From: Posidonia oceanica
Lineage: Eukaryota; Streptophyta; Magnoliopsida; Alismatales; Posidoniaceae
Assembly: GCA_037176725.1 (NCBI GenBank)
Contig: JAZBRS010000029.1
Location: 41,860,001 to 41,924,000 of the forward strand
Direction of reading: 5' to 3'
Length of the DNA: 64,000 bases
The translations under genes were made by a program, and so were the position numbers. Below are positions 34,227-45,152 of the stretch, in pieces. The notes beneath the pieces were generated by a model that saw only the letters and a program-made list of their open reading frames with translations, made no database searches and had not been told where the DNA came from. Every line of letters begins with the position of its first letter. The first letter of the stretch is position 1.

Positions 34227-35323
34227 GTTGACCGTGAGCGAGTGCGAATTGGACTGCGGCAGTAAACAAGAGGACGAGACCTACGACGAGCTATCGTCGA
34301 AAATGGTGAATAACTCGGGGTAGGACGGTCGAGAAGAGTGTCGCAATAGGGGTGTCAGAGAAAGACCAACTCGAGCTTCGACTAATGAACTCGCTCACTG
34401 ACCTACGGGACAAACATGACACAACAAACAGGTGTCAAAACCCAAAAAGAAAAAAGCAAATGCAGATATTATTATGGTGGCATGAATGGTACACATGCAC
34501 ATGAATGCTTTCTAGTATGCACTCTCTCACCAATCTAGTGTGTCCTGGTAGGCTGTCTACTCCGAACTCTTACAGGGATGTACGGGTCTTCGACTCAGGA
34601 TAGAAATAGGTCCCCATCTAAATCCTGGCCAAAGCTCAAGCAGTGAGCGAGTGGTGCGTTAGGAGCCTCGACCCTGCCAAAGCATGGACTATACCCTCTA
34701 CTAACACCGATGTGACCCCAGACAAGGGGGGATAGACCGACCAACTCACCTCACACCAAAGCAATGGAACAAGAGACCGAGACTGCCCTTCTCAGACTAG
34801 TAGGTGGACTCAAAGAAGAGATGATGCATGCACCTATATGATCATTCATGCAAGTATGATTAATGCTTTTTATTTGGATTTTGTTTTTAACCAAGGGGAT
34901 GAAGGTGCATTGATGTCTCTAGTTATCCCTAGAATTCCTTTTACTTGCCATTTTTACTTGAACCAAGGGGAAAACAATCAATCTCTAATTGTCCCTAGGA
35001 TTAAAGCAAAAGGGGAAGAAAACATCCAAATATGGCAAGCAAGCATCACACATCACTTCAAAAGGCATATGCATGGCATGTGCTAGTGTTGTGTCACATG
35101 ATTCATGAAAATTGGAGACAATCAACACATCAAAAGACATGTATATAGCATGGCAAGTGCACATGTGGTGGCATAGCATGCATGTGTAAAAACGAACATA
35201 CACCAAGCAAAAAGGCATGGATTATGCAACAACCAGGCTAGATATAATGAACAAATGCTATAAGATAAGCAAGGAGCAAGCCACAAAGAAGCGGAAAAGC
35301 GAAAAACAAAAGCCTGAGTCGGG
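34227..35323. other. Leader of element C (PBS to gag)
   Basis: No gene. It contains a block (34,530-34,830) shared with the leader of element D, and two blocks with AACCAAGGGGA then TCTAGTTATCCCTA / TCTAATTGTCCCTA at 34,890-35,000. Confidence 0.6.
34530..34830 (-). repeat. Conserved leader block, one copy in element C
   Basis: On the minus strand: CTTCTCAGACTAGTAGG, GCATTGGTCT-type Thr/Gly stretch, CCCCTTGTCTGGGGTC, TAACGCACCAC, and CTAGGACACACTAGATTGGTGAGAGAG at the end (the last with a CAGGACACACTAGATTGG variant). The same order occurs twice in element D (53,935-54,262 and 54,590-54,908). Confidence 0.75.
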
Positions 35324-35343
35324 TTTCCCCATTGGAGTTGCCA
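35324..35343 (-). other. Primer-binding site of element C
   Basis: TGGCAACTCCAATGGGGAAA on the minus strand, five bases after the LTR end. It differs from the D/E PBS (TGGCGACTCCGCTGGGGA) at three positions. Confidence 0.7.
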
Positions 35344-35348
35344 GTTCC

Positions 35349-37849
35349 TGTGACCATGTTGCCGTGCAGCGGGAGCCGAATGGTTGGCCACGGTGAAGTG
35401 GTGCATCCGAGGAGGACACGACTCGAAAACACCAGAAAAGGCGAAAGAAAACGGGAAAAGAGGGTAAGAAAAAGAAATGGAGCCGCCACCTAGTCTATTT
35501 GAGAACCGGAAGACGAGGAAAACCAGATGTGGGAAACATGCAAATAAACAATGTGATTTGTAAACATGCTAAACCGTCCCGAATGGATGCGACACAAGGT
35601 CATTGCGGTCCAGAGAAAAGGTAAGGACTCCTGTTACGTATGAAGAAGGGGTTAGGCACTCCCATGCACCTGAATGAGTCGGTCTTTCTAGGTCATTCTG
35701 CTCGAATATGTGGCTATGTAGGCAATTAGATGCCAAAATAATATATGCCATGAGACAATATGATACATGCCTTGCAAGTATGTATGCTACTGGATATGTG
35801 CTAAAATTGAATGCTTGATGCCATGATGCTATGAAAGGTTTGTAAAATGTGAAAGGGAATCAGATCAGAGGCAAAGAAACCAAGAGATAAGCAATGCAAA
35901 CGTCAAATCAATGTTCTGTTTAGTGCTCTAGATTATGGAAAAATGCGAGGGTAATAAGCGAGATGTGTCCGCGGAACGAATAAGCGTACCAGAATGCTCC
36001 CAAACAGTGAACTTTCATTGCACAATTACATGTCTAAATCGATTCGAAACCAACAGGAAATCATCGACTAAGCTAGAATGAACATCCAGGAGTACAACCA
36101 TGCATGATTTCAATATTTGGGATGCTCAACTCATCCTCCCCACCTCCGTTGGGTCATCGCCGGCGTTTCGGAGGTTTGACGGCCATGGTGAGGGCCGGTG
36201 ACCTTTGAAACCTCCTCACAGCTCACGGTGGTCTAAGGGGAAGAGAGGGAGACAAGACGAAGTAATGCAGAAGCCAAAATAGAGAATAGGCGCTCCTTAC
36301 CGTCCTCATTGGTGGACGCTGGACAGCCCAAGCTCAGCCAACCACAGTGGAGGTCGCGAGCACAATGCCACCTTTCTGGAGCGTCTGAGAGGATTGGGAA
36401 GAGGTAAGGAAGAGATAGGATGTAATGCTTAATGACAACATTCAAAAGTCAATTCCCCCCTGTCCTCCTTGGTTGGCGCCGGCACTCTCAAGCTCGGGTA
36501 GCCACTAGAGAGGCCATGAGCTCATAGGGAGGCCTCTGGAGTGTCGTGGAGCACTAGGAAGGACTGAGGATGTGATGAGGATGCTATGCAAGTGAGAAGA
36601 AACCGCAGTTACCTCTCCCCGTCTAGGCTTGGTTGCGTCGAAATTTCTCGAGATTCGTCGACCATGGTTGAGGCCGAGTGCTCGAGAAGCTCCTCTGGAG
36701 CGCACTAGAGGGTAGAGGAGAGGAAGAAATGACAATGCAAATCAGGAAAAAGCTAAATGAATCAGGATGAGCCAAGCCACACACTCAGTGGCTGATGGCC
36801 TCGTGCGAGCGATGAACCCATCGCCGAACGAAGATGCAACGGCAAAACAGAGGTGAAAACTCGACAAACCTAGGCAATTCACACAAATTCTACCATCCAC
36901 AGCTAGAGGAGATGAGTTCTAGACTAAAGGATGAGGCGACCTACTTGCGGGTGCGTCCGGCGGTGTTTCCCGACGACATTTCTCGACGGCGGCTGTGTTC
37001 TTCCGGAGACGGCGCTCGGTCAACGACGGGGGAGGAGGCAGCGGTCCGTGCAATGCTTTGGACGGGGTTCTCTTACTCACACAGGCACGATGGATGGCTC
37101 TGGTTGTGAGGGGAATGGGCTGCTCTCAGTGGGTAGTTTTCAACGGCAAGGTTTGCAAAGAGGTGGCCGGAGATGGGTTGCTTGGCTCAAGCATGCAAGG
37201 GCAAGGGGAGTTAAGGTGCGAGAGAGCAAGAGGGTGTTGGAGGTATGCCAAGAGAGCTCAGAGCCAAGGGAGCCAAGAGAGACAAGAGAGCCAAGAGAGG
37301 CCTCTCATTGGAGAAGGAGGTCGGTTTTATAGAGGTGGGGTGCATGGATATCGTCAGTTGTTTAACAAATTTCAAAAGGGGTGGCTGAGATTTGAGTGTG
37401 AGGATTGGATGTGAATTAGATGTAGCATGGGGGGTATGATGGTCCAGAAACATGAAGGCTCATGCTCAGATCCATGCGGGCCAATTGGAAGCAAGGAATC
37501 CATGGTCAAAAGTGAATGGACCACTTAATCCCTCAACTGCAGCTACTAACACAAGGCATCTGCGGTGTCTTTCGGCGGAATATAGCAGCAGTTCCTTCCC
37601 GCAGTAGGTAGCAACTGGAGTTACCAGCGGTTTGTTTCCACGGTTAGACTATTGTAGAACCTGTTGCATGGATTCTAAGCCTGATTCTTGTGTGTTTCAA
37701 CCACCAATGGGCTTTGGGCTTGTGTTTTCAGGTGTTAGGATGGGTTTAGGATGTTGGGTAGGTTTGGGATGGGTTAGGTCTGCCTCGACCGATCACGTTC
37801 TTCTGGGGAAAATCCATTGACGAATGACTGCAAAAATGGGGTGTCTACA
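35349..37849 (-). repeat. 5' LTR of element C (about 2.5 kb)
   Basis: On the minus strand it starts TGTAGACACCCCATTTTTGC at 37,849 and ends GGTCACA at 35,349. Near its end it carries the conserved block with CGTAACAGGAGTCCTTACC (35,619-35,640) and AATAGACTAGGTGGCGGCTCC (35,486-35,507), shared with the D and E LTRs. TATA at 37,325-37,332 leaves a U3 of about 520 bp and an R-U5 of about 2 kb. A GC-rich exon-like stretch follows at 36,930-37,100. Confidence 0.82.
37325..37332 (-). promoter_or_regulatory. TATA box of the element C 5' LTR
   Basis: CTATAAAA on the minus strand, followed by CCGACCTCC and repeats of CTCTCTTGG. Confidence 0.6.
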
Positions 37850-38455
37850 ATAAGGGTTTGAGATGTTACAGACAATGTAACAAACAATGGGCTGATTCAA
37901 CTTAACATTTCTTTTTGTTGTGTCATGTAATCTTATGTTGTAATAGACTAACTTGATTTGAAATTCAAACTTCAATCAATTTTCTTTTATCTAGTTATGT
38001 ACTACTAAATACTAATTATAAAAAAATTATATTGTTGAATCATGTTTTGTTGTTGAATCATGTTTTGATGAATATTTAGGTCGAAAATCGAGAATTGAAC
38101 CGAACCGACTGACTTTTGGATGGTTCAATTTTAAATACATACACGATTCAATTCGAATTTAATATAATCAGAATTAATAAGTATGGTTCGATTCATGATA
38201 CTTGTCAAAACCAAATCGAACCGTGTACACTCCTATGCTTCTTTATAGTCGTCCTTTTCGATGTTAGATCATGTGGCCCTCTGGTGCCCGTCTCCCTCCC
38301 GTCCGCGACCCACGATTAAACAAACAGCAAGATAAGTCCATCTGTCTCTGTCGCAATGTAAATCTTACGAAAGAGGACGAGGAGAAGAAGCAACTGATGG
38401 TAGACCTTAGCTATTATTCTACTTGATATTATTTTCATGGAATATGATAATAGAT
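37850..38455. other. AT-rich spacer between element C and the Harbinger transposon
   Basis: No gene. It includes a duplicated TTGTTGAATCATGTTTTG at about 38,030-38,065 and a stretch with GAACCGAACCGACTGAC (38,096) and AAATCGAACCGTGTACAC (38,212) typical of old plant transposon debris. The 5 bp next to element C are ATAAG. Confidence 0.35.
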
Positions 38456-38764
38456 TAAGGCCACATTTTGTAACATCCCGAACCTAGCTCTCTCTTTTCT
38501 TTTTTCTTTTTGAAACTAAATCCTGGCAGAAACAACAAATTTAAATCTAATAAACAACTGAAATAAAACTATTCTATATACTCACCTAGAACCCTTGATG
38601 TGTGGCAGAGTGATTCTCTCCTATATGCACTAGCAAAAGCCGCTCCTATTCTGCACTGCCAAAAACACATAAAACAAAGCACACATGAGTGACCACTCAA
38701 ACGGTCACCCAGCACACACCCCACCTAAAACGCTCAGCAACCATTACTGAGGGAGCCGATGTAA

Positions 38765-39300
38765 ACATGCAACACAACAAACAAGCATAGGCATCCCATC
38801 TGGATGTCACAACACCTCAACTTGGTAACCCACCATTGCCCAGCAGACAACAAAACCATAAAACATGCCTTTGAAACCTCTTTTCTCTTTTCCTTTCAAA
38901 ATCATATGCATGCTCTTTCAAAATCCTTTATGCAAACTTGAAATGGCCACTCTTGCCAGATCAAGCCCAAAACCGCACAAAGCACGCAACCTGGTTCCAC
39001 GCACTCACTAGGCAGACCAGACAGCCTATAGTGTCTGAATGCTCTCATTGCATTCAGAACATGCAACACAACAAGCATAAGAGTCACAACCAGGCAACCA
39101 AAACATATCAATCTCAGAAAAACAGGCATCCTACTCTTAATGCCACAAATCTACAATCGGGCAATCTACCATTGCCCTACAAGCACAAATATTTTAAAAC
39201 ATGCTTTTCAAAACTAATGCACTTTTCTTTCAAAATACATGTCTCATTTGAAATCTCATCATGCTACTTGGAATGACCACTCTTTGCCAAACCAAGCTCA
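38765..39300. repeat. About 330-bp imperfect tandem duplication in element F
   Basis: ACAACAAACAAGCATA at about 38,775 recurs near 39,066, and GAAATGGCCACTCTTGCCAGATCAAGC (38,939) matches GGAATGACCACTCTTTGCCAAACCAAGC near 39,270. Indels make the period vary from about 290 to 331 bp. Confidence 0.65.
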
Positions 39301-40237
39301 AGCCAACACAAAACCACACACACGCACCCAACGCGAAAACTAGTCGTGTCACTGTGGCCATCAGCGACCGACCTGGTCACAAGTAGTTGCTGAAGACTCA
39401 GGCTTCTCTCAACTGCACTGCCGCAGTGGGCTATCCCGTGTGGGAGGAACCACTGCCCCGGGAACTCAGCCCTTAATTTATATTTCTTAGTACGCACAGG
39501 GTTACGTCTTTCCGACGCCCCTTTGGTGCTCGAGCATCGGGGACTCTAACCCCAGCCCCAGCCAACATCGACACAAAGGGTAATCCGTCTCTTTCTTCGG
39601 GTCCCTACAGTACCACAAACCTCACCCTAGGCAACTGACTCTTGACCATCTAGGGGTATCAGTCGTCCCTAGTCTGCCGACCAGAAGCATCGGTCTCTTG
39701 GTCCTCAAAATCACAAAAATCCTTTTCTAACCTTTGCAAACTGGTGCATTTTATTTCAAAACATCTTTTCGAAAACCATTTCGAAAACATTAGAAATCAT
39801 CTCAAAACAATATTCATCTTTTCTATTAAAACTCCAATAAAATCATAACTCAAAGCACCATAGAAAAGCCATGCTAAACATTGCATAGAAAACCAAACCA
39901 GAACCAGAACAACGGTCTCAAAGTCCCACTCGACCTACAAGACCAGATGCCAACACTAAATACTAAATCACATCTAAACCTAGGGTTAAATATCAACCCT
40001 AAGTCCAGCTAAACCATTAAGGGAGAGCTTAATATTTCCTAAATTCTTTAGTCTTTTATGCTAACCACAATACCCAGGGAATCTTACTAATTCATTTTAG
40101 ACATTCCCTAACTCATTCTAACGATTATCCTAATTATTTGCATTCCATAATTACCTACAAGGGCAATCTTTTATTTAACTATGCTAATCACCCCCAAAGC
40201 TTTACCCAAAATTCACCTAAGATTGGTTCAGGGGTCT

Positions 40238-40476
40238 GGTTCGGCAGACCGAACCAGATCAGTCGATCGAACCAGCTAACTGGCTCACACCTAGGGCTTG
40301 GTTTGGCAGATCAAAAATATTCGATCGACCGAACAGCTCACTGTCACGACATGCCGAAATGGGTTGGTTGACCGAACCAGTGCCCGAGCTCACATCCAAG
40401 AACACCATCGACATACCGAAATAGTGCGGTATGCCGAAATCTGGGCAAAATCAGCATACCGAAATAAATCGGTATG
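40238..40476. repeat. TCGG/CCGA palindrome cluster in element F
   Basis: GGTTCGG-CAGA-CCGAACC at 40,238-40,255; CATACCG..CGGTATG pairs at 40,412-40,433 and 40,455-40,476, each followed by CCGAA. They lie 240-480 bp upstream of a TATA-like CATAAATACC at 40,718-40,727. Confidence 0.72.
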
Positions 40477-41047
40477 CCGAACCAGACAATATAGAAGACT
40501 CAAAATAGGCGACCCAAAAATCGCCCAAAATGGGAATCCAAACTGGTTCCACCACAAGCTACCAAAAATCACAAACCACATACCCAATTGAAGATCTCGA
40601 GACGATCTACAATTTGGGACAAGAATCACAAAGATTTGTTGAACGGATCACAAGAAATCACAATCCAAAACAAACATTACACTATTCAACCGAAAACAAC
40701 CACCTGCCATTACTCACCATAAATACCTCATTAATTCCTCCATAAATTCTCCACAATTAACCCAATCATCCACACACTATCATGCTTCCTAACATTCATC
40801 CAAGAATTTAAGAAGAATCTATGGGGTGTGTATCGTTCACCGGAGTCGACAGCGGCGATGAGCGACGACGGCGACCCCCATCTCCACCTCGACCTGCTCA
40901 GGATTCTTCTCCTCTCGACAGCGGTGACGACGACGGTGGCACAGTCCCATCTCCTCTCCTCTCAAACTCTATCTCTCCCTCTCTCCTCTTATCTTCCTTC
41001 TCGATTCTTCTCCCCTCTTCTTCTTTTCTTTTTTTTTCTTTTTTTTT

Positions 41048-42439
41048 AATTCGAAAATGAGAAAAAAAAGATCGAGAAGAAGGGTAAGAAGAAGGAGAAA
41101 CAACCCCGAACTTCCACTCGCACTGTGCTCCAAATATGGGTTGCGCCTTGGTGTTGCGCACTTGAGCTGTGCGCTCTATTTGGGGCTTGGCCATAGAGTG
41201 GAGTAGCCTAGTGTGTGGGTTGTTGTTTGTTGTTTGGATGCCCAGTTGGTTTTGTTGTTGGGGTTCGAATGGCTTAGTGCCGTTCGAGTGGTGGAGATTC
41301 TTTCTCTGGTGTTTTTCTTTGGGGGTGTCCTGTTGAGGATGCCCATGTGCTTTTCTTGTTTGTGGGTGGGTCGAATGGCGTTGTGTTGTTCGATCTGTGG
41401 AGATCTTTTCTCCCTTGCTTTTCTTGGTTTCCTATCCACGGCGGAAATAGGGCGAGTCAGTGAGGTTGGATTCCCGTCTCGTTGGTTGGCGCCGCTGTTC
41501 GAGCTGTGGGCTGTGAACCCAAGTGTTTCCTTCGATCAGTGGTTTCCTAGTTCAGGTGAACTATTTTAGGGGATTCAGCAGAAGCATCTCCAAGATAGTA
41601 GCACTTTGGACAGCTTAGCTAGGAGGAGGAACAACTCATGTTGGTTTGGACTTTGTTGCTGGGAGTTGCTTTGAGTTGGAGACTCATTCGAGTTGGACTC
41701 TCGAGTGGTCCTTGCCATTGGTAGTGGTGGTTGTGCTCTAGATCGGATGGAGTGTCGGTCTAGAAAGCAGTTCCTAGAGACAGATAGCACCTGGTTTGCT
41801 GATCTGTCAATATACTCCATGTCTGAGAAGAGCTTTGTCGTGACTCAGTAATTAGATTCTCTTGTACCAGGGATTGGGAGGAGGACTTTCCTGGAGATAT
41901 GAGAGATGCTACTGAGCACGTGGTATGGAGTTGGATTGTTGTGGCTAGGTTGTCCATCAGAGTAGCGCAGCGGATGCTGGTGGGAGCCGGTTGCACCTAG
42001 TCATTCATGTGTTTTGTGTGTTTCTAGGGAGGCTCAGAATGCCCCGTGACTCTGGAAGACACAGTTTTGGAGCCTTTGGGTGGAACTTTTGTGCCTGTAA
42101 GGGACTCCACTCAGGGTTTTGGAGGAGTTTGGACTCGAGGAGAGCTGAGTCCTTGCTGGAGCTCAGGGCCTTGGTAGGGTGAGATGGCTTTGTAGAGCGT
42201 AGATTTCCCTGCTGGTCTTGGGTTTTAGGAGGCATTATCGTGCTGTTTGTCTGGGATCGTGAGATTGACATCCGAGATCGGTACCTTGGTTTTCGCCTAG
42301 TCAATTTCAGGGATGAAATTCTTTTAAGGTGGTTAGGATGTAATGACCCAGATTTGAAGCACAGTGCGAGTGGAAGTTTGGGGTTGTTTCTCCTTCTTCT
42401 TACCCTTCTTCTCATTCTTTCTTTTCTCTTTTTCGAATT
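41048..42439. repeat. Inverted repeat pair of about 93 bp
   Basis: Left arm 41,048-41,140 and right arm 42,346-42,439 are reverse complements over most of their length, sharing GAGAAGAAGGGTAAGAAG, GAGAAACAACCCC and CTTCCACTCGCACTGTGCT. Both outer edges touch AATTCGAA. About 1.2 kb separates them. Confidence 0.8.
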
Positions 42440-42477
42440 AAAAAAAATGGTAGCTAGATTTGGGGTGTTACACGTTT

Positions 42478-43280
42478 GGTAACGATTATTTGCTCTAGCG
42501 TATTTACGATAAGCTGGTTTGGATGAAAAAGTTGAACCAAATAAGAAAAAAAAACCAGTTTATTGAGAAACGCTAGCGTTTTTCTCATATGTAAAACTCA
42601 TAAAATATGCCAAAAATAAAAAGCTAGCTGAGGAAGCTTTTTTGAGAAATGCCAACTTCCTCCTATTTTATTTCCTATTTTACCTCCATTGAAGAAATAA
42701 AATTACAAAACAACCCAAACACAAAACACGACTCAAACCCTTCTCCTTTTCTCTCCCGTTCGCCCTTCTCCCTTTCTCACACCGGCAGCGTAGGCAAGGA
42801 GTTGGAGGCGCAGTTAGAGGCGGCAGTTGGAGGCAGCATTGTGATCGGTGCAGCACCCTTTCCGCCCGTTCCGTTCATAGTCCGGTGTCCTTCCCCCTTT
42901 CTCATGTCAGCGGCGCAGTTGGAGCCAAACAAAGCTCTGATCGGAGGCGCAATTGGAGGCAGCACCGTGATTGCAGGTGGAGGAGGACATCGACGAAGGT
43001 AGGCCGAAGTTCCCAACTTGCTCCTATGTTTGAGTTGTGGTCCGACGCCCTTCTCCCTTATTTTACTGTGATTTCCATTATTTGTGAGTTTTAGAAGTAG
43101 CTTGATAAATAACTTGATCTTACTGTCAAACAAGAAATGATATTGCTCACGACATAATTTTTCTTATTATAATATGTGAGTGAACCTCTTCTTCTTGATG
43201 AATTTAGCATTTTATTTATTACATAATTTTTTTTGATCTCTGTTTATGATATTGAAGTTGTTTTATTGGTTTTATATAGG
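42478..43280. other. 5' region of the Harbinger transposon
   Basis: No supported gene. A palindrome-like GAAACGCTAGCGTTTCTC lies near 42,567. A GC-rich stretch at 42,780-43,010 has two copies of a (T/C)GGAGGCGCAGTTGGAGGC-type phrase followed by AGCA(T/C)(T/C)GTGAT. It may be the 5' leader of the transposase gene. Confidence 0.4.
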
Positions 43281-43973
43281 ATGAACGATCCATTTGATTA
43301 TGATATTCAATCCTTATTAATGAGTGGAGAAGAGGAAGAACAAGTTGAAGAAGAAGAAGTGGACAGTGAAGAGGAAGAAGAAGAGTTATTTGAATTTATT
43401 TCAAAAATGTTTTTTGACATTGAAGAGGAGGAAGACATTCTCAATAGGTTATTGATAGAGCAAAATGAAAATCATAATCAAGGAGTAGTATTGAGAAATC
43501 CTGTGCACACTTGCCCTTACACTGGTCATCAAATTATTCGAAACATGTTGAACTCACACTATACGAATTGTTTCGACAATTGTCGTGTTATGCCTAATGT
43601 TTTTTCGAAATTATGTTCCATTTTTAGAGAGAGATGTATATTACAAGACTCATGACATGTTATAGTTGAGGAACAACTGAGAATATTTTTACAAACTTTT
43701 GGATTGGGAAATAGAAATAGGTCTGTGTAACACAATCTACAACATTCAGGGGAAACAATTAGTAGATATTTTAATACTGTCTTGGATGTTTGTGCATGGG
43801 CGCTCGAGATAATATGTCCCAAGGATTCACTAATGGAAACACCGAGACATATTATTGAATATGGAGCTGGTAAATACTATCCTTTTTTTAAGGATTGTAT
43901 TAGAGCCCTTGATGGAACTCATATCCCTGTAATTTTCGATAAGGAGGAGCAAATTGCATTTCGTAGTGGAAGG
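43281..43973 (+). pseudogene. PIF/Harbinger transposase (HARBI1-like nuclease), truncated
   Basis: DDE-type nuclease that would move the transposon. The start MNDPFDYDIQ at 43,281 follows a possible splice acceptor (TATATAG). An acidic Glu-rich segment comes first (residues about 15-65), then the family blocks FDNCRVMPNVFSKLCSIFRE, VEEQLRIFLQTFG, QHSGETISRYFN and FKDCIRALDGTHIPV, the last with the first catalytic Asp. Stops at about 43,652 and 43,727. The ORF is cut at 43,973 by the LTR of element H, so the rest of the DDE domain is missing. Confidence 0.82.
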
Positions 43974-44563
43974 TGTTAGGATCTTAGGCTTCTCTAGAAG
44001 GGGGTAAATAGAGAATTAAAGGAAAATACGGAATTTAAAAACTTAATTTGATAAACACAAGCAATATATATATAAATGAAATATAGAGAGAAATTTGGTT
44101 ATTAAACTATAAGCATGCAAAGAAGGGGATGAGAGAAATTAAAGTATACCAGTGATTTATAGTGGTTCAATCTCCCTAGCTTAGTCCACTCCTCGAGAAC
44201 CCCTTAAGAGTTTCCTTAATCTGATTTTGTTTCGGACTAAGATCCTGCTGTTACACACCTTGACGAACCCTCGCCAAGCTCCGCAAAAACCGTGGCCTTC
44301 CCTTCTCACAACCAGAGAAAAACTCACACTAGAAATGGAAAATTACAACTCTTTTCTATAATCTCCCAAACTATTTTTTGGCAAGGTGAAAGGGATGTGA
44401 GTGAAGCTCTTTTACTTGGAAAATATCCTCACAAGATGGGCATAATGCTATAGAAAATGATGGTAATGAAGCTCTACAATGTGTCTTGAGCTTGAAATCA
44501 ACTCTCAAAAGATAGCTCTTGAAGTATTAGAGAAGAGATGTCTTTTGTGTCAAGAGGGGGGTC

Positions 44564-44572
44564 CTATTTATA
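44564..44572 (-). promoter_or_regulatory. TATA box of the element H LTR
   Basis: TATAAATAG on the minus strand; the 5' LTR copy at about 48,682-48,690 reads TATAAATCG. Confidence 0.6.
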
Positions 44573-44650
44573 AGAAGAATAGGTAGAAATATTGTGTCTA
44601 ACGTCTATAATAACCCTCTAACGGATAGTCAATCGATAAACCGAAAATAA

Positions 44651-44794
44651 TTCGGTATGCCGAATTGACACAAATGTTAACAACAGACGAACAATTCGGT
44701 ATGCCGAAATAAATTCGGTATGCCGAATTGGTTCTCGATTTAGAACCTCTCTAAGCCTAGATTTCGGTATATCGAAATTATTCGGTATGCCGAA
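44651..44794. repeat. TTCGGTATGCCGAA palindrome cluster in the element H LTR
   Basis: Copies of a 14-bp palindrome at 44,651-44,664, 44,695-44,708, 44,714-44,727, 44,763-44,776 (TTCGGTATATCGAA) and 44,781-44,794. They come in close pairs 4-5 bp apart. A sixth half-decayed site is just before the first (TCGATAAACCGA; intact TCGGTAGACCGA at 48,751-48,762 in the 5' LTR). They start about 80 bp upstream of the TATA box. Confidence 0.88.
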
Positions 44795-45138
44795 ATCCCC
44801 TGTTTTAGCCCTATAATGAGTGTGATCAATGAATGGCTTGTTTTGGGGCTAAGGCTATTTTTCTAAGACACTATGAGGGTGTTTAGGAGATTATTACAAG
44901 TTCCTAGAATACAACATATTACATTTACGTGACTCTTTAATTACATATAAACTTGGTCTCCAATCTTTAATATATTTAACTTGAATTGCCTTGATTTTCT
45001 ACATCAATTTCTTCTTTGCCAATTTCACCTTCTTCTTTTTCTAAAGTCTATGAGAACTCTTCTTTGACCTATTAAGAATGTTAGCACACAACTATGTTAT
45101 GTTATCATCAAAATCGAGATGAGGCAATTTTATCAACA

Positions 45139-45152
45139 ATCTCCCCCTTTTT
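45139..45152 (-). other. Polypurine tract of element H
   Basis: AAAAAGGGGGAGAT on the minus strand directly before the 3' LTR. This AAGGGGGAGATTGTTG context is usual for plant copia elements. Confidence 0.75.

Larger units (their letters stand above)
1..37849 (-). mobile_element. Element C: giant Tat/Ogre-type Ty3/gypsy retrotransposon, interrupted, 3' LTR off the window
   Basis: On the minus strand the order is 5' LTR (37,849 down to 35,349), PBS, leader, gag, protease, RT/RNase H, a second RNase H and integrase (ending about 25,513). Antisense plus-strand genes and a 79-bp tandem array follow, to the left edge. Known of the Tat/Ogre lineage: dual RNase H, extra ORFs near the ends and tandem repeats before the 3' LTR. 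Removing element B (7,785-23,739) leaves about 21.9 kb inside the window without the 3' LTR. That the segments left and right of B belong to one element is inferred from the antisense ORF that reads across the B insertion. Every coding region carries stops or frameshifts, so the copy is dead. Confidence 0.72.
38469..42472 (+). mobile_element. Element F: Tekay/Del-like LTR-derived insertion
   Basis: Starts TGTAACATCCCGAACC at 38,469 and ends GGGGTGTTACA at 42,472, with a flanking 5-bp duplication CATTT/CGTTT. Its first 2.5 kb align in opposite orientation with the solo LTR at 14,329-16,494. Near the end, GGGATGAAATTCTTTTAAGG (42,311) followed by TTAGGATGTAATGACCC resembles the end of Tekay/Del elements, where a polypurine tract meets the 3' LTR, so a second fragment may be fused or nested. 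No complete coding domain was seen. Internal structure is unresolved. Confidence 0.5.
38459..43973 (+). mobile_element. PIF/Harbinger DNA transposon, interrupted by elements F and H
   Basis: TAA (38,456-38,458) precedes GGCCAC (38,459-38,464). Element F then interrupts, and GTTTGGTAACG resumes at 42,474. Read across F this is a GGCC..GTTTGGTAAC terminus, the classic PIF/Harbinger inverted repeat. A Harbinger-type transposase ORF lies at 43,281-43,973 and is cut by element H. The right terminus is outside the window, beyond the nested elements. Confidence 0.7.
43974..45138 (-). repeat. 3' LTR of element H (1,165 bp)
   Basis: On the minus strand it starts TGTTGATAAAATTGCC at 45,138 and ends CCTAACA at 43,974. 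It contains a TATA box at 44,572-44,564 and five TTCGG/CCGAA palindromes just upstream of it. Confidence 0.88.

Noticed and set aside
28951..34265. Plus-strand ORFs across gag and pol of element C
   Set aside because: They are shadows of the minus-strand coding frames; for example the Cys-rich ORF at 32,435-32,620 reads the antisense of the Asn/Ser-rich gag spacer.
36834..37414. Plus-strand ORFs (91-139 codons) in the element C LTR
   Set aside because: They overlap, lie in the R-U5 of a minus-strand LTR, have no domain and are not conserved in the D or E LTR.
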